This document shows, in pieces, positions 8,054-17,268 of a DNA stretch of 31,107 bases. Location: the NCBI GenBank assembly GCA_964651325.1, contig CAZYXP010000013.1:1-31107 (forward strand), read 5' to 3'. The position numbers were made by a program, and so were the translations under genes. The notes under the pieces are model-generated. The model worked only from the letters and a program-made list of their open reading frames with translations, was not told where the DNA came from and ran no database searches. Each line of letters opens with the position of its first letter. The first letter of the stretch is position 1. The DNA comes from JADFOB01 sp964651325 (GTDB lineage Bacteria; Planctomycetota; Phycisphaerae; UBA1845).

Positions 8054-9556
8054 CTACGGGCCTATGGCCATCTCGGTCAACTCGAGCGCTTCGGCCATGA
8101 CGTGAAAGATGACGTTTTGCTCGATGACGCCACGGAATAGATAGGCCTGCGGTCCGCGAGCGTAGAGGGGCACATCTTCGCCGCCGTGCGTATCGTAAAG
8201 AAGCGGGACACCGGAGGATTGCAAGTAATCGGGGTCTTCGGTGTCTACGTCGGTCAGATTCCTCGCTTGCGGGTTCTTGGGAAATCCGGGCCCGTCGCCG
8301 TAGGAGAGGGTCGTGTAAGGGTGTCCGCTCAGGTCTAGCGCGGGCGCCGATTGCGGCGTACCCTGCAGATCGTTGATCCGTACTTTGCCGAGAATGGGAT
8401 TGCCGCGCGTCGTGTTGCCACCCATCGTAAAAACGTGACTGTGATCCGCTGTCACAATGATCAACGTTTCCTGCATGTTCGTTTTTTCGACCGCAGTGCG
8501 CACCGCTTGGGAAAACGCGATCGTATCGGTCAGCGCGCGATAGGCGTTGTTCTCGTGGTGAGCGTGGTCGATTCGTGCTCCTTCCACCATGAGGAAATAA
8601 CCTTTTTCGCCGGCCGCGAGGATATCGATGGCTTTGGCGGTCATCTCGGCGAGGGTAGGCTCACCGGCGATGTCGCTCGCGCGGTCGTGCTCGTAGTGCA
8701 TGCTCTTGTACTCAAACAAGCCCAGCAAGCGCCGCGTCTTGCTCGGGTCGATCCGGTCGAATTGCGCCTTATTCCAAACGTACCGGGCGCCGGGCTGGGC
8801 CTTCCATTCCTCGATCAAGTCCCGCCCGTCATTGCGCGCGCCAAGCAGGGTCGCATCCTCCACGTCGGCCTGTTCGGTGGTCATGAAATGGCGACGCCCT
8901 CCCCCAAGCACCACCTCCAGCCCGTCGCCGTCGCCCAATTCGATGAGTTGGCGCGCGATGTCGGCGACGCCGTCGCGTCGGGCATCGACGGGCAGGACGG
9001 AGACATCCTCCCAATAGCGATCCGCGCTATGGGCGTAGCAGGCGGCGGGGGTGGCGTGCGTGACGGTCGTGGTCGTAACAACACCCGTCACCAAACCCGC
9101 ACGCTCGGCCAGCTCGAGAAGCGTGGTGGATTCGTTGCCGCGCGCGGATCGATGATCACCGCGAATGGTGTTTTGATTGACGGAAATCACGCCGGCAGTG
9201 GTCTTGATCCCCGTCATGATGGCGCTCATGGTGCCCGCTGAGTCGGGCACTTGCTGATTCGTGTTGTAGGTCTTTACGAGCGCCGTGTTTGGGAAGGCCT
9301 CAAAGCTCAGGTGACCTTCCTCGCCGGATCGGCCGTGCTGCTGACCGTCTAGAATCCGCGCGGCCGTGACGGTAGAGACGCCCATCCCGTCGCCGATGAA
9401 CAGGATGACGTTTCTGGCTTTGCCGGTGATGGGCCGATAAGCCTTGGCACGCTGAACGGCCTCGCGTCCATCGAGAAACCATTGCTGCGGGCTTTCGGCC
9501 CGGCAGGAGGATGCCGCGATCAGGATCAAAACGGGCAGGAATCGGCAGGTGGCCAT
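8054..9556 (-). CDS. phoA: Alkaline phosphatase (PhoA family), exported
   Basis: Hydrolyses phosphate monoesters outside the cytoplasm, typically to scavenge phosphate. 500 residues, within the usual range of the family. An N-terminal hydrophobic stretch (residues 6-17) ends near SSC-RAES, so export is predicted; Cys18 could carry lipid but the preceding residues fit a lipobox poorly. Active-site features: Asp56 in IGDGMG, the phosphorylated Ser106 in VPDSAGTMSA, the Mg/Zn-binding EGARIDHAHHENNA segment, TADHSH and THGGEDV towards the C-terminus. AAGGAG lies 12 bases before the ATG, a somewhat long spacing. RNase HI lies upstream on the same strand with a 55-base gap, so co-transcription is possible. 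No Pho box was identified. The family is certain; the symbol is used in the family sense. Confidence 0.95.
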   Translation of the reverse strand: MATCRFLPVLILIAASSCRAESPQQWFLDGREAVQRAKAYRPITGKARNVILFIGDGMGVSTVTAARILDGQQHGRSGEEGHLSFEAFPNTALVKTYNTNQQVPDSAGTMSAIMTGIKTTAGVISVNQNTIRGDHRSARGNESTTLLELAERAGLVTGVVTTTTVTHATPAACYAHSADRYWEDVSVLPVDARRDGVADIARQLIELGDGDGLEVVLGGGRRHFMTTEQADVEDATLLGARNDGRDLIEEWKAQPGARYVWNKAQFDRIDPSKTRRLLGLFEYKSMHYEHDRASDIAGEPTLAEMTAKAIDILAAGEKGYFLMVEGARIDHAHHENNAYRALTDTIAFSQAVRTAVEKTNMQETLIIVTADHSHVFTMGGNTTRGNPILGKVRINDLQGTPQSAPALDLSGHPYTTLSYGDGPGFPKNPQARNLTDVDTEDPDYLQSSGVPLLYDTHGGEDVPLYARGPQAYLFRGVIEQNVIFHVMAEALELTEMAIGP

Positions 9557-9611
9557 GTCTTTTTCTAGCTCCTTGATGGGATAAGTTGGGCCGTGCGACC
9601 CGATTCAGCGT

Positions 9612-10082
9612 CTAGGCTTGGCGCAATACTTGTATCTGTTCGACGGCCATGGCGTCGCATTCCTCGTTTTCCGGATGGCCGCAATGTCCGCGCACGTACT
9701 CGTAAACCATGTCGTGCTTCTGCGTGAGCGCCAACAGCGTTTGCCACAGATCGGCGTTCTTGACGGGCGGCGCGTTGGCCTTGCTCCCCCGCCGCCAGTT
9801 GTTGCGTATCCAACCCGCGATCCATTCATTCATTCCCTTGAGCACATATTGGCTGTCGCTAACCAGACGCACCTTCAGCCGGCGAGACTCGTCAAGCGCC
9901 TTGAGCGCTTCAATCGGGCCGGTTAGTTCCATGCGGTTGTTTGTCGTATCCCACTGCCCGCCGGCGAGCTTCTTGATCTTGCCCGTACTGGGGTGCTTCA
10001 AGATGGCTGCCCAACCGCCGGGCCCGGGGTTCCCGCTGCACGCCCCGTCGGTATAGATGATCACATCCATGCATTCATCCAT
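9612..10082 (-). CDS. rnhA: Ribonuclease HI
   Basis: Cleaves the RNA strand of RNA-DNA hybrids (Okazaki primers, R-loops) in the cytoplasm. At 156 residues it matches E. coli RNase HI in size. The four-carboxylate site is intact: Asp12 (YTDGACSGNPGPGG), Glu52 (NNRMELTG), Asp76 (SDSQYV) and Asp143 (ECDAMA). His133 in VRGHCGHPENEECD corresponds to E. coli His124. The basic GW(I)xxNWRRGSKxxxPVKNxDLW segment (residues 90-113) is the hybrid-binding handle of the enterobacterial-type enzyme. GGAG lies 9 bases before the ATG at 10082; a second in-frame ATG at 10070 is possible. A good promoter lies about 60-85 bases upstream. Confidence 0.97.
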   Translation of the reverse strand: MDECMDVIIYTDGACSGNPGPGGWAAILKHPSTGKIKKLAGGQWDTTNNRMELTGPIEALKALDESRRLKVRLVSDSQYVLKGMNEWIAGWIRNNWRRGSKANAPPVKNADLWQTLLALTQKHDMVYEYVRGHCGHPENEECDAMAVEQIQVLRQA

Positions 10083-10139
10083 TCAAGGATTCTCCGATTC
10101 CTGCGTGCTTTCGCCGTTTGCGCACCGGTCAAATCGGAT

Positions 10140-10168
10140 AGTATAGTAACCCAATGCGACAATGCCAC
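10140..10168 (-). promoter_or_regulatory. Sigma70-type promoter candidate for rnhA
   Basis: On the minus strand GTGGCA (10163-10168) and TATACT (10140-10145) are separated by 17 bases, with matches of 4/6 and 5/6. The leader would be about 50 bases. The same AT-rich spot also reads TATAGT on the plus strand, so divergent transcription towards lysA is possible. Confidence 0.45.
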
Positions 10169-10224
10169 ACGGATGGAGCGACGCAAAACAAGCAATGGGG
10201 ATGACGGTCTCGGCGACTGTGATT

Positions 10225-10544
10225 GCAGGCTGAAGGCCTGCTCTAAAGTAGCCGGGGGCAAGCGTAGCGCCGCCCCCGGATCGCGCCGCCACCCAACCGG
10301 CCGACCCTGTAAGGGTGCGTCTATAAGTGGAGGATGCACAACATGGCGTTTAGACGACCCATTCAGGGTCGAATAGAATGGGGCGAGGCGACCGTGGGTC
10401 CACCTCAGGCGGACCCACGGCTACTATAGCGCAGCCCTTCAGGCTGCAGGAAACAACTGTGCCCAAGCCGCCGTAAGTGTCACCCACCCCAGCAAACGGG
10501 GCCGTGATAGAATCGGCGGAGAAAGCTGCAGGCAAAAAGCCTGC
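10225..10544. repeat. Cluster of seven short palindromes upstream of lysA
   Basis: Seven stem-loops lie within 320 bases: 10225-10241, 10252-10279, 10304-10316, 10355-10371, 10392-10420 (a perfect 10-bp stem), 10431-10447 and 10528-10544. Three share a loop/inner-stem core TTCAGG or its complement (10225, 10355, 10431), and 10225 and 10528 have the same GCAGGC/GCCTGC arms. None is followed by a T run. This pattern resembles interspersed palindromic repeat families (REP-like). No transposase is adjacent. Confidence 0.7.
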
Positions 10545-10593
10545 GCGAAGAAACGGTGATAAAGCTGCGAAGGGTTTAACGGACGAGAAACGC

Positions 10594-11883
10594 ATGGATC
10601 ATTTTCGATACGTTGACGGCGCGCTGCGATGCGAATCGGTTGAGACGCATTCGCTGGCCGAGGAGTTCGGAACGCCGCTCTATGTCTATTCACAAGCCAC
10701 ACTGCTGGATCACTACGAACGGATGGCCGCGGCGTTTGCGCCCCTGAATCCGAAGATTTGCTATTCGGTCAAGAGCTGCCACAACCTGACGATGCTCAGG
10801 CTGCTCAACGCGGCAGGCTCGGCCTTCGACATCGTCAGCGGCGGGGAACTCTCGCGTGCGTTGGAGGCCGGCGTCGATGCGTCACGGGCGGTATTCGCGG
10901 GCGTCGGCAAGACAGACGCTGAATTGCGGGCTGCCCTGAGCGCCGGAATTGCCTGGTTCAACGTCGAATCCGAGCAAGAACTGGAAAACCTGGCCACAAT
11001 CGCGACGTCGATGGACAAGGTGGCGGCGGCGGCGCTTCGCGTCAATCCCGACGTCGATCCCAAGACGCACGTCTACACCACGACCGGCAAGCGCGAGACA
11101 AAATTCGGCATAGACTTGGATCGGGCCCGCGCGGTGTTCGACGCATTCCGCGGCCGAAGCGGGCTCGACCTTGCCGCCATCCATGTGCATCTCGGTTCCC
11201 CGGTCAATACGATCGAACCCTACGTGGAATCGATCCAAAAGACGCTCGCCTTGATCGATCAACTCCGTGCGGACGGTCACACCGTAAGAGCGGTCAACAT
11301 CGGCGGCGGGTTCGGCGCCCACTACGAAGGCTCAGAGGCGCCCGCGGCCGCGGAATACGCCCGAGCCATCGTTCCATTGCTGGCCGATCGCGGGCTGGAA
11401 ATCCTCATGGAGCCGGGCCGCAGCATTACGGCCAATGCGGGCGTGCTGCTGACGCGGGTGTTGTACACCAAGGCGTCGGGCGATCGAGAATTCGTCATCG
11501 TAGACGCGGCCATGACCGAGCTGCTACGGCCGGCGCTCTACGGCGCATTCCATTTTGCATGGCCGGTCGAGCCGGCGTTTGGACAGATTCCCGGCTCGCG
11601 CAGCATCGACGAAAAACCCAAGCGATCCCAGTTGGTGGACATCGTCGGCCCAGTATGTGAAAGCGGAGATTTTCTGGCCAAGGGTCGAACCCTGCCGCCC
11701 CTATCGCGAGGCGATCTGATCTGTGTTTTCTCGGCCGGTGCCTACGGATCGGTGATGGGGAGTCAATACAACTCGCGGTGTCGGCCCGCAGAAGTGCTGG
11801 TGGATGGCACGTCGTGCCGGCTCATCCGACGCCGCGAGACCTACGACGATCTTGTCGCCACGGAGCGGATTGAGGAAGATTGA
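10594..11883 (+). CDS. lysA: Diaminopimelate decarboxylase
   Basis: PLP-dependent decarboxylation of meso-diaminopimelate to L-lysine, the last step of lysine biosynthesis; cytoplasmic, a fold-type III alanine-racemase-like barrel plus a C-terminal beta domain. 429 residues from the ATG at 10594, close to the family norm. The open frame runs back to 10477, but those 39 codons lie largely in the palindrome cluster and look non-coding. Motifs: Lys60 in CYSVKSC (PLP Schiff base), the FDIVSGGEL segment, HVHLGSP, GGGFG near residue 237 and EPGR at 273 (phosphate binding), Cys355 in CESGD, and GAYGSVMGSQYNSR near the C-terminus. The ribosome binding site (GGACGAG) is weak. The downstream gene converges. 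Confidence 0.95.
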   Translation: MDHFRYVDGALRCESVETHSLAEEFGTPLYVYSQATLLDHYERMAAAFAPLNPKICYSVKSCHNLTMLRLLNAAGSAFDIVSGGELSRALEAGVDASRAVFAGVGKTDAELRAALSAGIAWFNVESEQELENLATIATSMDKVAAAALRVNPDVDPKTHVYTTTGKRETKFGIDLDRARAVFDAFRGRSGLDLAAIHVHLGSPVNTIEPYVESIQKTLALIDQLRADGHTVRAVNIGGGFGAHYEGSEAPAAAEYARAIVPLLADRGLEILMEPGRSITANAGVLLTRVLYTKASGDREFVIVDAAMTELLRPALYGAFHFAWPVEPAFGQIPGSRSIDEKPKRSQLVDIVGPVCESGDFLAKGRTLPPLSRGDLICVFSAGAYGSVMGSQYNSRCRPAEVLVDGTSCRLIRRRETYDDLVATERIEED

Positions 11884-12042
11884 AGCGGGTCGTGCGGCCC
11901 AACTCGCTTTGGACCCGGAGCCCGCGCCCTTTAGCGGCCTCATCTTGTGCGCGCCGGAATCTCGGTAAGTGCGCAGTCGAATCCTACACTCGCCTCGGGT
12001 GGCCATGGCAACACAATCCCCAAGCATGCTTGACGGCTTCAA

Positions 12043-12738
12043 TCAAGAACCCGTCGTTCCCTCCGACGGTCTTGGTGCTTCTCGGGATGCGGCGTCTTGA
12101 GGCATGGCGCTTGCGGAAGCTGATCGCGAAGCGGCGAACCGAGGGGAATCTTTCCGCAAGGCGTCGAACGCGCTTGTTACTCTGGAAAACATCGCGTTTG
12201 GATCGAGACAGTCACACGTCGCTCGCCATAGGGCTTCACTTTCTGTCAACAACGTACCTGCCGCCGCGGTACGAAAGTATCGTGAGTCGAGATCACCGAT
12301 GCGCCATCGGTCCAGGGCGTCTGCGTCTTTGAACACCATCAGTTCCGGCGTCATTTCCGGAGCCATGTGATCCGAAGGGAAATGCCACTTGCAAAGATAC
12401 GCCACCGTTTCAAGATTGACCTCCCGCGGAAGAATTCGCGGGTTCTTTCGAATCCACTTCGCGGCCCGCGCCCCGTGCCCAGGATCGCCACCGTCATCCC
12501 ATCGTTGGGTATCGTGAATGGCAGCCGCCCATCCGATCGCATCGGCATCCACTGTCATTCCCTCGTCGGCAACGAGCACCGAGAGAACTTGCCCCCAAAT
12601 CACGACGCGCGCCTCATGACCAATCCCGTGGATTCCATGCGGCTCTTTTGCAAACCAATCCGGATTGGGTTTGAACCGATGGAGCCGTGAGGTAGAAATG
12701 CTGTCGTGTTCTTGCCGAGGACTAACTTGATCGTTCAT
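12043..12738 (-). CDS. HD-domain metal-dependent phosphohydrolase-like protein
   Basis: 231 residues. HD-superfamily layout: a first His in HGIHGIGHEARV (His37/His41), the diagnostic His75-Asp76 in AAAIHDTQRWDDG, His88 in GHGARAA, His119/His124 in KWHFPSDH, and Asp138/Asp140 in FKDADALDRWR. This order is that of soluble HD hydrolases acting on nucleotides or phosphoesters; the substrate is unknown. The ATG at 12738 is preferred because AAGGGAAGG precedes it; an in-frame ATG at 12753 is the alternative. The last 30 or so residues are low complexity (Ala/Ser/Arg) and probably disordered. It converges with lysA over a 159-base gap without an obvious terminator. No signal peptide is seen, so it is probably cytoplasmic. 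Confidence 0.9.
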   Translation of the reverse strand: MNDQVSPRQEHDSISTSRLHRFKPNPDWFAKEPHGIHGIGHEARVVIWGQVLSVLVADEGMTVDADAIGWAAAIHDTQRWDDGGDPGHGARAAKWIRKNPRILPREVNLETVAYLCKWHFPSDHMAPEMTPELMVFKDADALDRWRIGDLDSRYFRTAAAGTLLTESEALWRATCDCLDPNAMFSRVTSAFDALRKDSPRFAASRSASASAMPQDAASREAPRPSEGTTGS

Positions 12739-12759
12739 GCGCCTTCCCTTCATTTTATG

Positions 12760-12788
12760 ATCTTGTCGCAACTATTCGATGGCGTCAA
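12760..12788 (-). promoter_or_regulatory. Promoter candidate for the HD-domain gene
   Basis: On the minus strand TTGACG (12783-12788) is followed after 17 bases by CAAGAT (12760-12765). The -35 is strong (5/6) and the -10 weak (3/6). The start would lie about 15 bases before the start codon's ribosome binding site. Confidence 0.33.
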
Positions 12789-13119
12789 TGTCCCACGGGA
12801 ACGCAGGTCAGACAGATAGGGTCGATGCCGGTCCGGCTGATGACAATCCCAGCAATCTTGACGGTAATTCCGGCACGCGCGATGGTATGGGTTCGCGCCG
12901 GCTGCAGTTCGTGCTGCCAGGTAGCCTTCCGGCAGCTTGCTCGAGAGGAACAGAGGAGGCTCAGTCGAGCCGCGGGACCATGCCCACGCCCTACCTGCTT
13001 TCGACGCGTGACCGATCCAAACTCGCCGTCCATTCCGGCGCCACGATGGTCGGGCTCGCCCAACGTCCGAAAAACAAGCCGCTTGCGATCCCTGGAATGG
13101 TACGGCAAACCGCCAACCC
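12789..13119. other. Gap of about 330 bases without a convincing gene
   Basis: Between the divergent HD-domain gene and protein B, frames of about 110 codons exist on both strands. They overlap one another, lack ribosome binding sites and show no recognisable motif. I see no RNA gene or repeat. Confidence 0.4.
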
Positions 13120-13148
13120 TTGAATTCGGCCGGCGTCGTTGTTATAAT
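13120..13148 (+). promoter_or_regulatory. Sigma70-type promoter for protein B gene
   Basis: TTGAAT (13120-13125) and a perfect TATAAT (13143-13148) are 17 bases apart. The start would be near 13155, giving a leader of about 110 bases to the ATG at 13264. This is the best promoter match in the window. Confidence 0.6.
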
Positions 13149-13263
13149 CCCGCACTCGATGGGGCGGATTGATCCAGGAGGGGGTGCGTACGCGCACCAC
13201 ATTACGCTTACTTGGCCGGCCACCGGTCCACACGCCGGGCGGCATGATGGGGAAAGGTACACA

Positions 13264-16200
13264 ATGCGAATCTACGCAGGGGCCCGCGTAACAGACAGAC
13301 ACAACAATACGAAGACGAGCGGGCATCGCATCGGGTTGTGCCCGCTGCTTGCGGCGCTCGTCGCGATGACCTTGGGGCTACAGAGCGCGTTCGCGCAACA
13401 GGTCTGGCAGGTACGCGACTCGACGATTACCCTTTTCCCCGCATACAATGAGCTATCAGACCTTGGCGTCGAGATCGATCCTTCGCAGTCCTTAAACGCG
13501 GACGATCATGCAAGCCCGCAATACCTGATCGATCCTGATACGAGCATGCTTGTCGAGTTGACCGACAACGGCGAGGTCCTGATTCGAGGACGCAGCTTCC
13601 GGCTACGCGACGGCATTCTTCTTGCGACCGAAAACGGTGGATTCACAACGGCGGATCTATCCATTGCGGCGGAGGATCTGATAGGCGCAGATCGGGCGCT
13701 GGCCGGCAGCACAAGCGCCGGAGCCTTGTCGTACGAGCTTAGAGGCGTCAAGGCGGTGGTCGATGCGGCGCAGAAACGCATGACGCTTTTTGCCCACGGC
13801 GTGGTCCTCACGCCGGCCACGGCCCGTTCCATGGGGTTGGAGCGGCTTGCAGGTGTATCGATCGGGCAGTTGCAGCTCGACGCAGACGTTGAATGGGTCG
13901 GCGGCGACGAGCCTGTTTTGGGCCAGACAACCGATGTGGGCGGCGGCACCGCCTCCGCGGCCGTCGTTGGCCCGGACATGAAGTTCTGCCAGCTCTTCGG
14001 CCTGACGCAGTTCGGTCGGCTTGGAAGTGTTGTGGGGCTGGGATTGGCCACAACATCCTGGAATGTCGGCGACGCGCCCTTGCTGTGGTTTCAAAACCCC
14101 GATGAGCGGCATCCCTTCATCGTGGGTAACGTTTATCGCATCAAAGATGATCGCTTCGAACAGATCGGGCAATCCTGGGTGAAACACGCGTTTTGCGCGC
14201 TGGACAGCTCGCAGTGTACAACCTCGTGCCAGGGCACCGGCTGCACGACCCTGGGCGTTGGGTGTACGGACACCTACGGTGCCGGGCTCAATGCCAACAG
14301 GACCTATCTCGGCCCGCGGTATGAGGTTGATCCCTGGACGGGCAGCTACACGTACCCCGGTTCGCATCTGAGCAATTCCCATTCCCACAACGCCATAGAC
14401 CACCGTTTGCAGGTTCATGACGACGATCTCAACCAGACCCTCAACGCCGGGGCATCCTACCTCGCTGAGGGGTACTACGTTTGTCTCGACGACGTCAACG
14501 TCATGAACAGCATCTCGCACAAGGTCATTACCATCGTCGGTGCGCCGGGGGGCACGTGGAGCTTTGGGATGAGTGGATCGGGCTCATCACCGACCGACGG
14601 CCCCGCGATTCTTTCATGGCCGGGGGCCACGTTTACCACGATCGCCCAGGAACTTCCGGTCGTCGAGTTTGTTTCGCCCGACGGTCGATGTATCCTCGGA
14701 GCCAAGGCGACGGGCCTCGGGGGCGGTATGTGGCGCTATGAATACGCCTTGTACAACGTAGACATGGACCGCAAGGTAAGCTCGTTTTCCGTGCCGCTGG
14801 CCGCCGGGGCTGTCGTGAACAACATCGGTTTCCATGCCGTGCAATCCCACGGCGAGCCCTTCAACAACGACCCATGGACCGCCACCGTCGGCATCCAAAG
14901 CATCGATTGGACCACCACGGGCAACCCGCTTCGATGGGGGACGCTCTACAACTTCCGGTTTGATACCAATGCGAGCCCAGACACCACAAGCGTGACACTG
15001 GGCCTTTTTGAGCCCGGACTTCCGTCTTCCGTTTCCGGATCAACGGTCGGCCCGATTCAAGGCCCGCCCGATTGCGACGGTGACGGAATCACCGATGCCT
15101 GCGAATTGGATTGCGCCGCCGGCCCCTGCGTACCAGGCACCTGCGGCAACTCGCTCGACTGCGACCTCAACACCATACCGGACGAATGCGACCCCGACTG
15201 CAACAACAATACCCTACCAGACGCGTGTGACATCAGCGATGGGTCCAGCCAGGATTGCGACGGCAACGGTGTGCCCGATGAATGCGACCTGGACTCGGAC
15301 TTCGACGGCGTACCCGACGCCTGTGACCTTTGCCCTGGATTCGACGACGGGCTGGACGCCGACGGCGACGGCATTCCCGATGACTGCGACATCTGCCCCA
15401 ACGCCGGAGATGTCATCGCGGAGAATCAACACTTCGATACTGACCCAGGCTGGACAGTTGTGAATGAGGCCGGCCTGATCGATGGACCCTGGACCTGGGG
15501 CATTCCGATCGGCGGAGGAGACCGCCAGGACCCTCCGACCGACTACGATGGCACGGGAGCGTGCTATCTGACCGACAACGTCGATGGCAATAGCGACGTC
15601 GATGGCGGACCCACCCGGTTGCTTTCTCCGATCTACGATCTTTCAATCGGCGATGTGACGTTGACCTATGCCTACTGGATCGGAACGACAGGCGTGAGCA
15701 GTGACTTCCTAGATGTCGAAGCTTCCAACGATGGAGGCGCAACCTGGGTCTCGATCGCATCCTATTCCACCGACAACGAGGCCTGGCTGGTCGAAACGGT
15801 GGATCTGGCGGCCATCCTGCCCCTTACGCAGCAAATGCAATTGCGGTTTTCCGCCACCGACCTGAATCCGCAGAGCGTGTTCGAGGCGGGCATCGACGCG
15901 GTCGAAATCACACAATGCGTCCAGGGATGTCTCACCGGGGCAGACTGTATCGATGGCAACCCCTGCACGATCGATGAATGCGTCGCCGGCATCTGCACCA
16001 ACACGATCCGGGATTGTTCAGGCATGGACGGCCAATGCGCTATCGGAGCCTGCAACGTGGTCACCGGCGTCTGCTTCGCAGAACCCGCGCCGGCGGGAAC
16101 GTCATGTGACGATGCGGCGGCCTGCACCACGAACGATGTATGCGACGTGGGCGGCTCTTGTGCGGGCACGCCGGCGGATTGCAGCAATCTCGACGGGCCC

Positions 16201-17268
16201 TGCACCGAGGGCGCATGCAACCCTGCGTCGGGCTTCTGCGAGCCGATCCACCACGCGGCCGGAACCCCGTGCAGCGATGGCACGATCTGTACCGATCTGG
16301 ACCAGTGCGACGGTGCCGGCACCTGCGCGGGCATCCCCCTCGACTGCTCCGGACTCGACGACGTGTGCCACATCGGCGTCTGCAATTCTTTGACCGGCAC
16401 GTGCCAGACGCAGCCCGCCAATCTCGGCGGCCCCTGCAGCGACAACAATCTATGCACGATCGGCGATGCGTGCGACGCGGCCGGACAATGCGTGGGGTCG
16501 CAGCTCGATTGCAGCGAACTCAACGACCCGTGCAACCTCGGCGTGTGCAACTTGGCCGATGGTCAGTGCACTGCGGAGCCCGTTCCCGATGGGCTATCCT
16601 GCGAAGACGGCGACCCGTGTACCACCAACGACGCCTGTGCCGGCGGCGTTTGCGCCAGCAGCGGGCCCAATGTTTGCGATCCGCCGGCGTCGCCCGTCGC
16701 GGAGGTTACCCCCAAGAATCGCTACCTCGCGTTCGTGGCCGGAGGCACCGTACCCGACGGCAATCCTGTGGTACAGGCGCTCCGTGTCAAATGCGTGAAT
16801 CACCCCGCATTCCTCAAATGGGTCGGCGTCCCCAATGCCGAAGGACTGGCACGCTTGCAGTGTACGCCCGTCTATCGCGATTGGGGCACAGCGATGATCA
16901 ATGTGGGCGACGCCGATGTAGCACCCCAGCAATCGTATATCGTCCAGGGCATTCGAGAACTGGCCGACCCGGCCAACGAGTCCGCTTATTCCGTTGCGAC
17001 GACCGTAGCCACCGTCGCCGTTTGGGGAGACGTCACGGCGGGAATAGACCTATTCGATGAATGGCAACCGCCCGACAGCATCGTGAACATAACGGACATC
17101 CAGGCGATCGTACTCGGTTTCCAGGCAATGGGCTCACCACCGATGACATGGGTGGACTTGGGCGACACCACGCCCAACGGCGTGATCAACTTCTCCGACA
17201 TACAACTCGCCGCCCAGGCGTTTACCGGAGCGGGCTATCCCTACCCGCAGCCACAAGCCTGCCCGTAA
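13264..17268 (+). CDS. Large secreted mosaic protein with dockerin-like C-terminus (protein B)
   Basis: 1334 residues. The start at 13264 follows GGGGAAAGG and begins a signal peptide with a long n-region (cleavage after Ala44, SAFA). Order: a beta-rich ectodomain (about 45-600) with GQSWVKHAF, DHRLQVHDDDLN and LRWGTLYNFRFD, a pattern I recall from many secreted planctomycete proteins but which has no function I know; a thrombospondin-3-like calcium stretch (about 602-717: DCDGDGITDACE, NGVPDECD and similar); a jelly-roll-like domain (about 718-884: FDTDPGWTV, PTRLLSPIYDLS); a Cys-rich region (about 885-1142) with alternating CxxGxC and DCSxLDxxC units; and a C-terminal module (about 1143-1334) of a beta segment plus a dockerin-like pair (VNITDIQAIVLGFQ, VINFSDIQLAAQAFTG), ending QACP. 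Secretion and calcium binding are well supported; a surface role is inferred. Confidence 0.93.
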   Translation: MRIYAGARVTDRHNNTKTSGHRIGLCPLLAALVAMTLGLQSAFAQQVWQVRDSTITLFPAYNELSDLGVEIDPSQSLNADDHASPQYLIDPDTSMLVELTDNGEVLIRGRSFRLRDGILLATENGGFTTADLSIAAEDLIGADRALAGSTSAGALSYELRGVKAVVDAAQKRMTLFAHGVVLTPATARSMGLERLAGVSIGQLQLDADVEWVGGDEPVLGQTTDVGGGTASAAVVGPDMKFCQLFGLTQFGRLGSVVGLGLATTSWNVGDAPLLWFQNPDERHPFIVGNVYRIKDDRFEQIGQSWVKHAFCALDSSQCTTSCQGTGCTTLGVGCTDTYGAGLNANRTYLGPRYEVDPWTGSYTYPGSHLSNSHSHNAIDHRLQVHDDDLNQTLNAGASYLAEGYYVCLDDVNVMNSISHKVITIVGAPGGTWSFGMSGSGSSPTDGPAILSWPGATFTTIAQELPVVEFVSPDGRCILGAKATGLGGGMWRYEYALYNVDMDRKVSSFSVPLAAGAVVNNIGFHAVQSHGEPFNNDPWTATVGIQSIDWTTTGNPLRWGTLYNFRFDTNASPDTTSVTLGLFEPGLPSSVSGSTVGPIQGPPDCDGDGITDACELDCAAGPCVPGTCGNSLDCDLNTIPDECDPDCNNNTLPDACDISDGSSQDCDGNGVPDECDLDSDFDGVPDACDLCPGFDDGLDADGDGIPDDCDICPNAGDVIAENQHFDTDPGWTVVNEAGLIDGPWTWGIPIGGGDRQDPPTDYDGTGACYLTDNVDGNSDVDGGPTRLLSPIYDLSIGDVTLTYAYWIGTTGVSSDFLDVEASNDGGATWVSIASYSTDNEAWLVETVDLAAILPLTQQMQLRFSATDLNPQSVFEAGIDAVEITQCVQGCLTGADCIDGNPCTIDECVAGICTNTIRDCSGMDGQCAIGACNVVTGVCFAEPAPAGTSCDDAAACTTNDVCDVGGSCAGTPADCSNLDGPCTEGACNPASGFCEPIHHAAGTPCSDGTICTDLDQCDGAGTCAGIPLDCSGLDDVCHIGVCNSLTGTCQTQPANLGGPCSDNNLCTIGDACDAAGQCVGSQLDCSELNDPCNLGVCNLADGQCTAEPVPDGLSCEDGDPCTTNDACAGGVCASSGPNVCDPPASPVAEVTPKNRYLAFVAGGTVPDGNPVVQALRVKCVNHPAFLKWVGVPNAEGLARLQCTPVYRDWGTAMINVGDADVAPQQSYIVQGIRELADPANESAYSVATTVATVAVWGDVTAGIDLFDEWQPPDSIVNITDIQAIVLGFQAMGSPPMTWVDLGDTTPNGVINFSDIQLAAQAFTGAGYPYPQPQACP
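15068..15412 (+). repeat. Thrombospondin-3-like Asp/Cys repeats in protein B
   Basis: Residues of about 602-717 repeat a D-C-D-x-N/D-G-x-P-D-x-C-D pattern about seven times. Such repeats are known calcium-binding linkers. Spacing is irregular, unlike the strict 31-residue repeats of protein C. Confidence 0.8.

Noticed and set aside
7473..8105. Plus-strand frame of 210 codons in the gap before the phosphatase gene
   Set aside because: Composition is rich in Arg, Ser and Pro, there is no ribosome binding site or motif, and it overlaps the 3' end of a certain gene on the other strand.
10477..10593. N-terminal extension of LysA by 39 codons
   Set aside because: The extension translates the palindrome cluster and is not seen in the family. 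The ATG at 10594 gives the normal length and start.
5030..17268. Proteins A and B as cellulosome components
   Set aside because: Only dockerin-like ends are visible. There is no glycoside hydrolase, carbohydrate-binding module or cohesin in the window, so a cellulosome claim is not supported.
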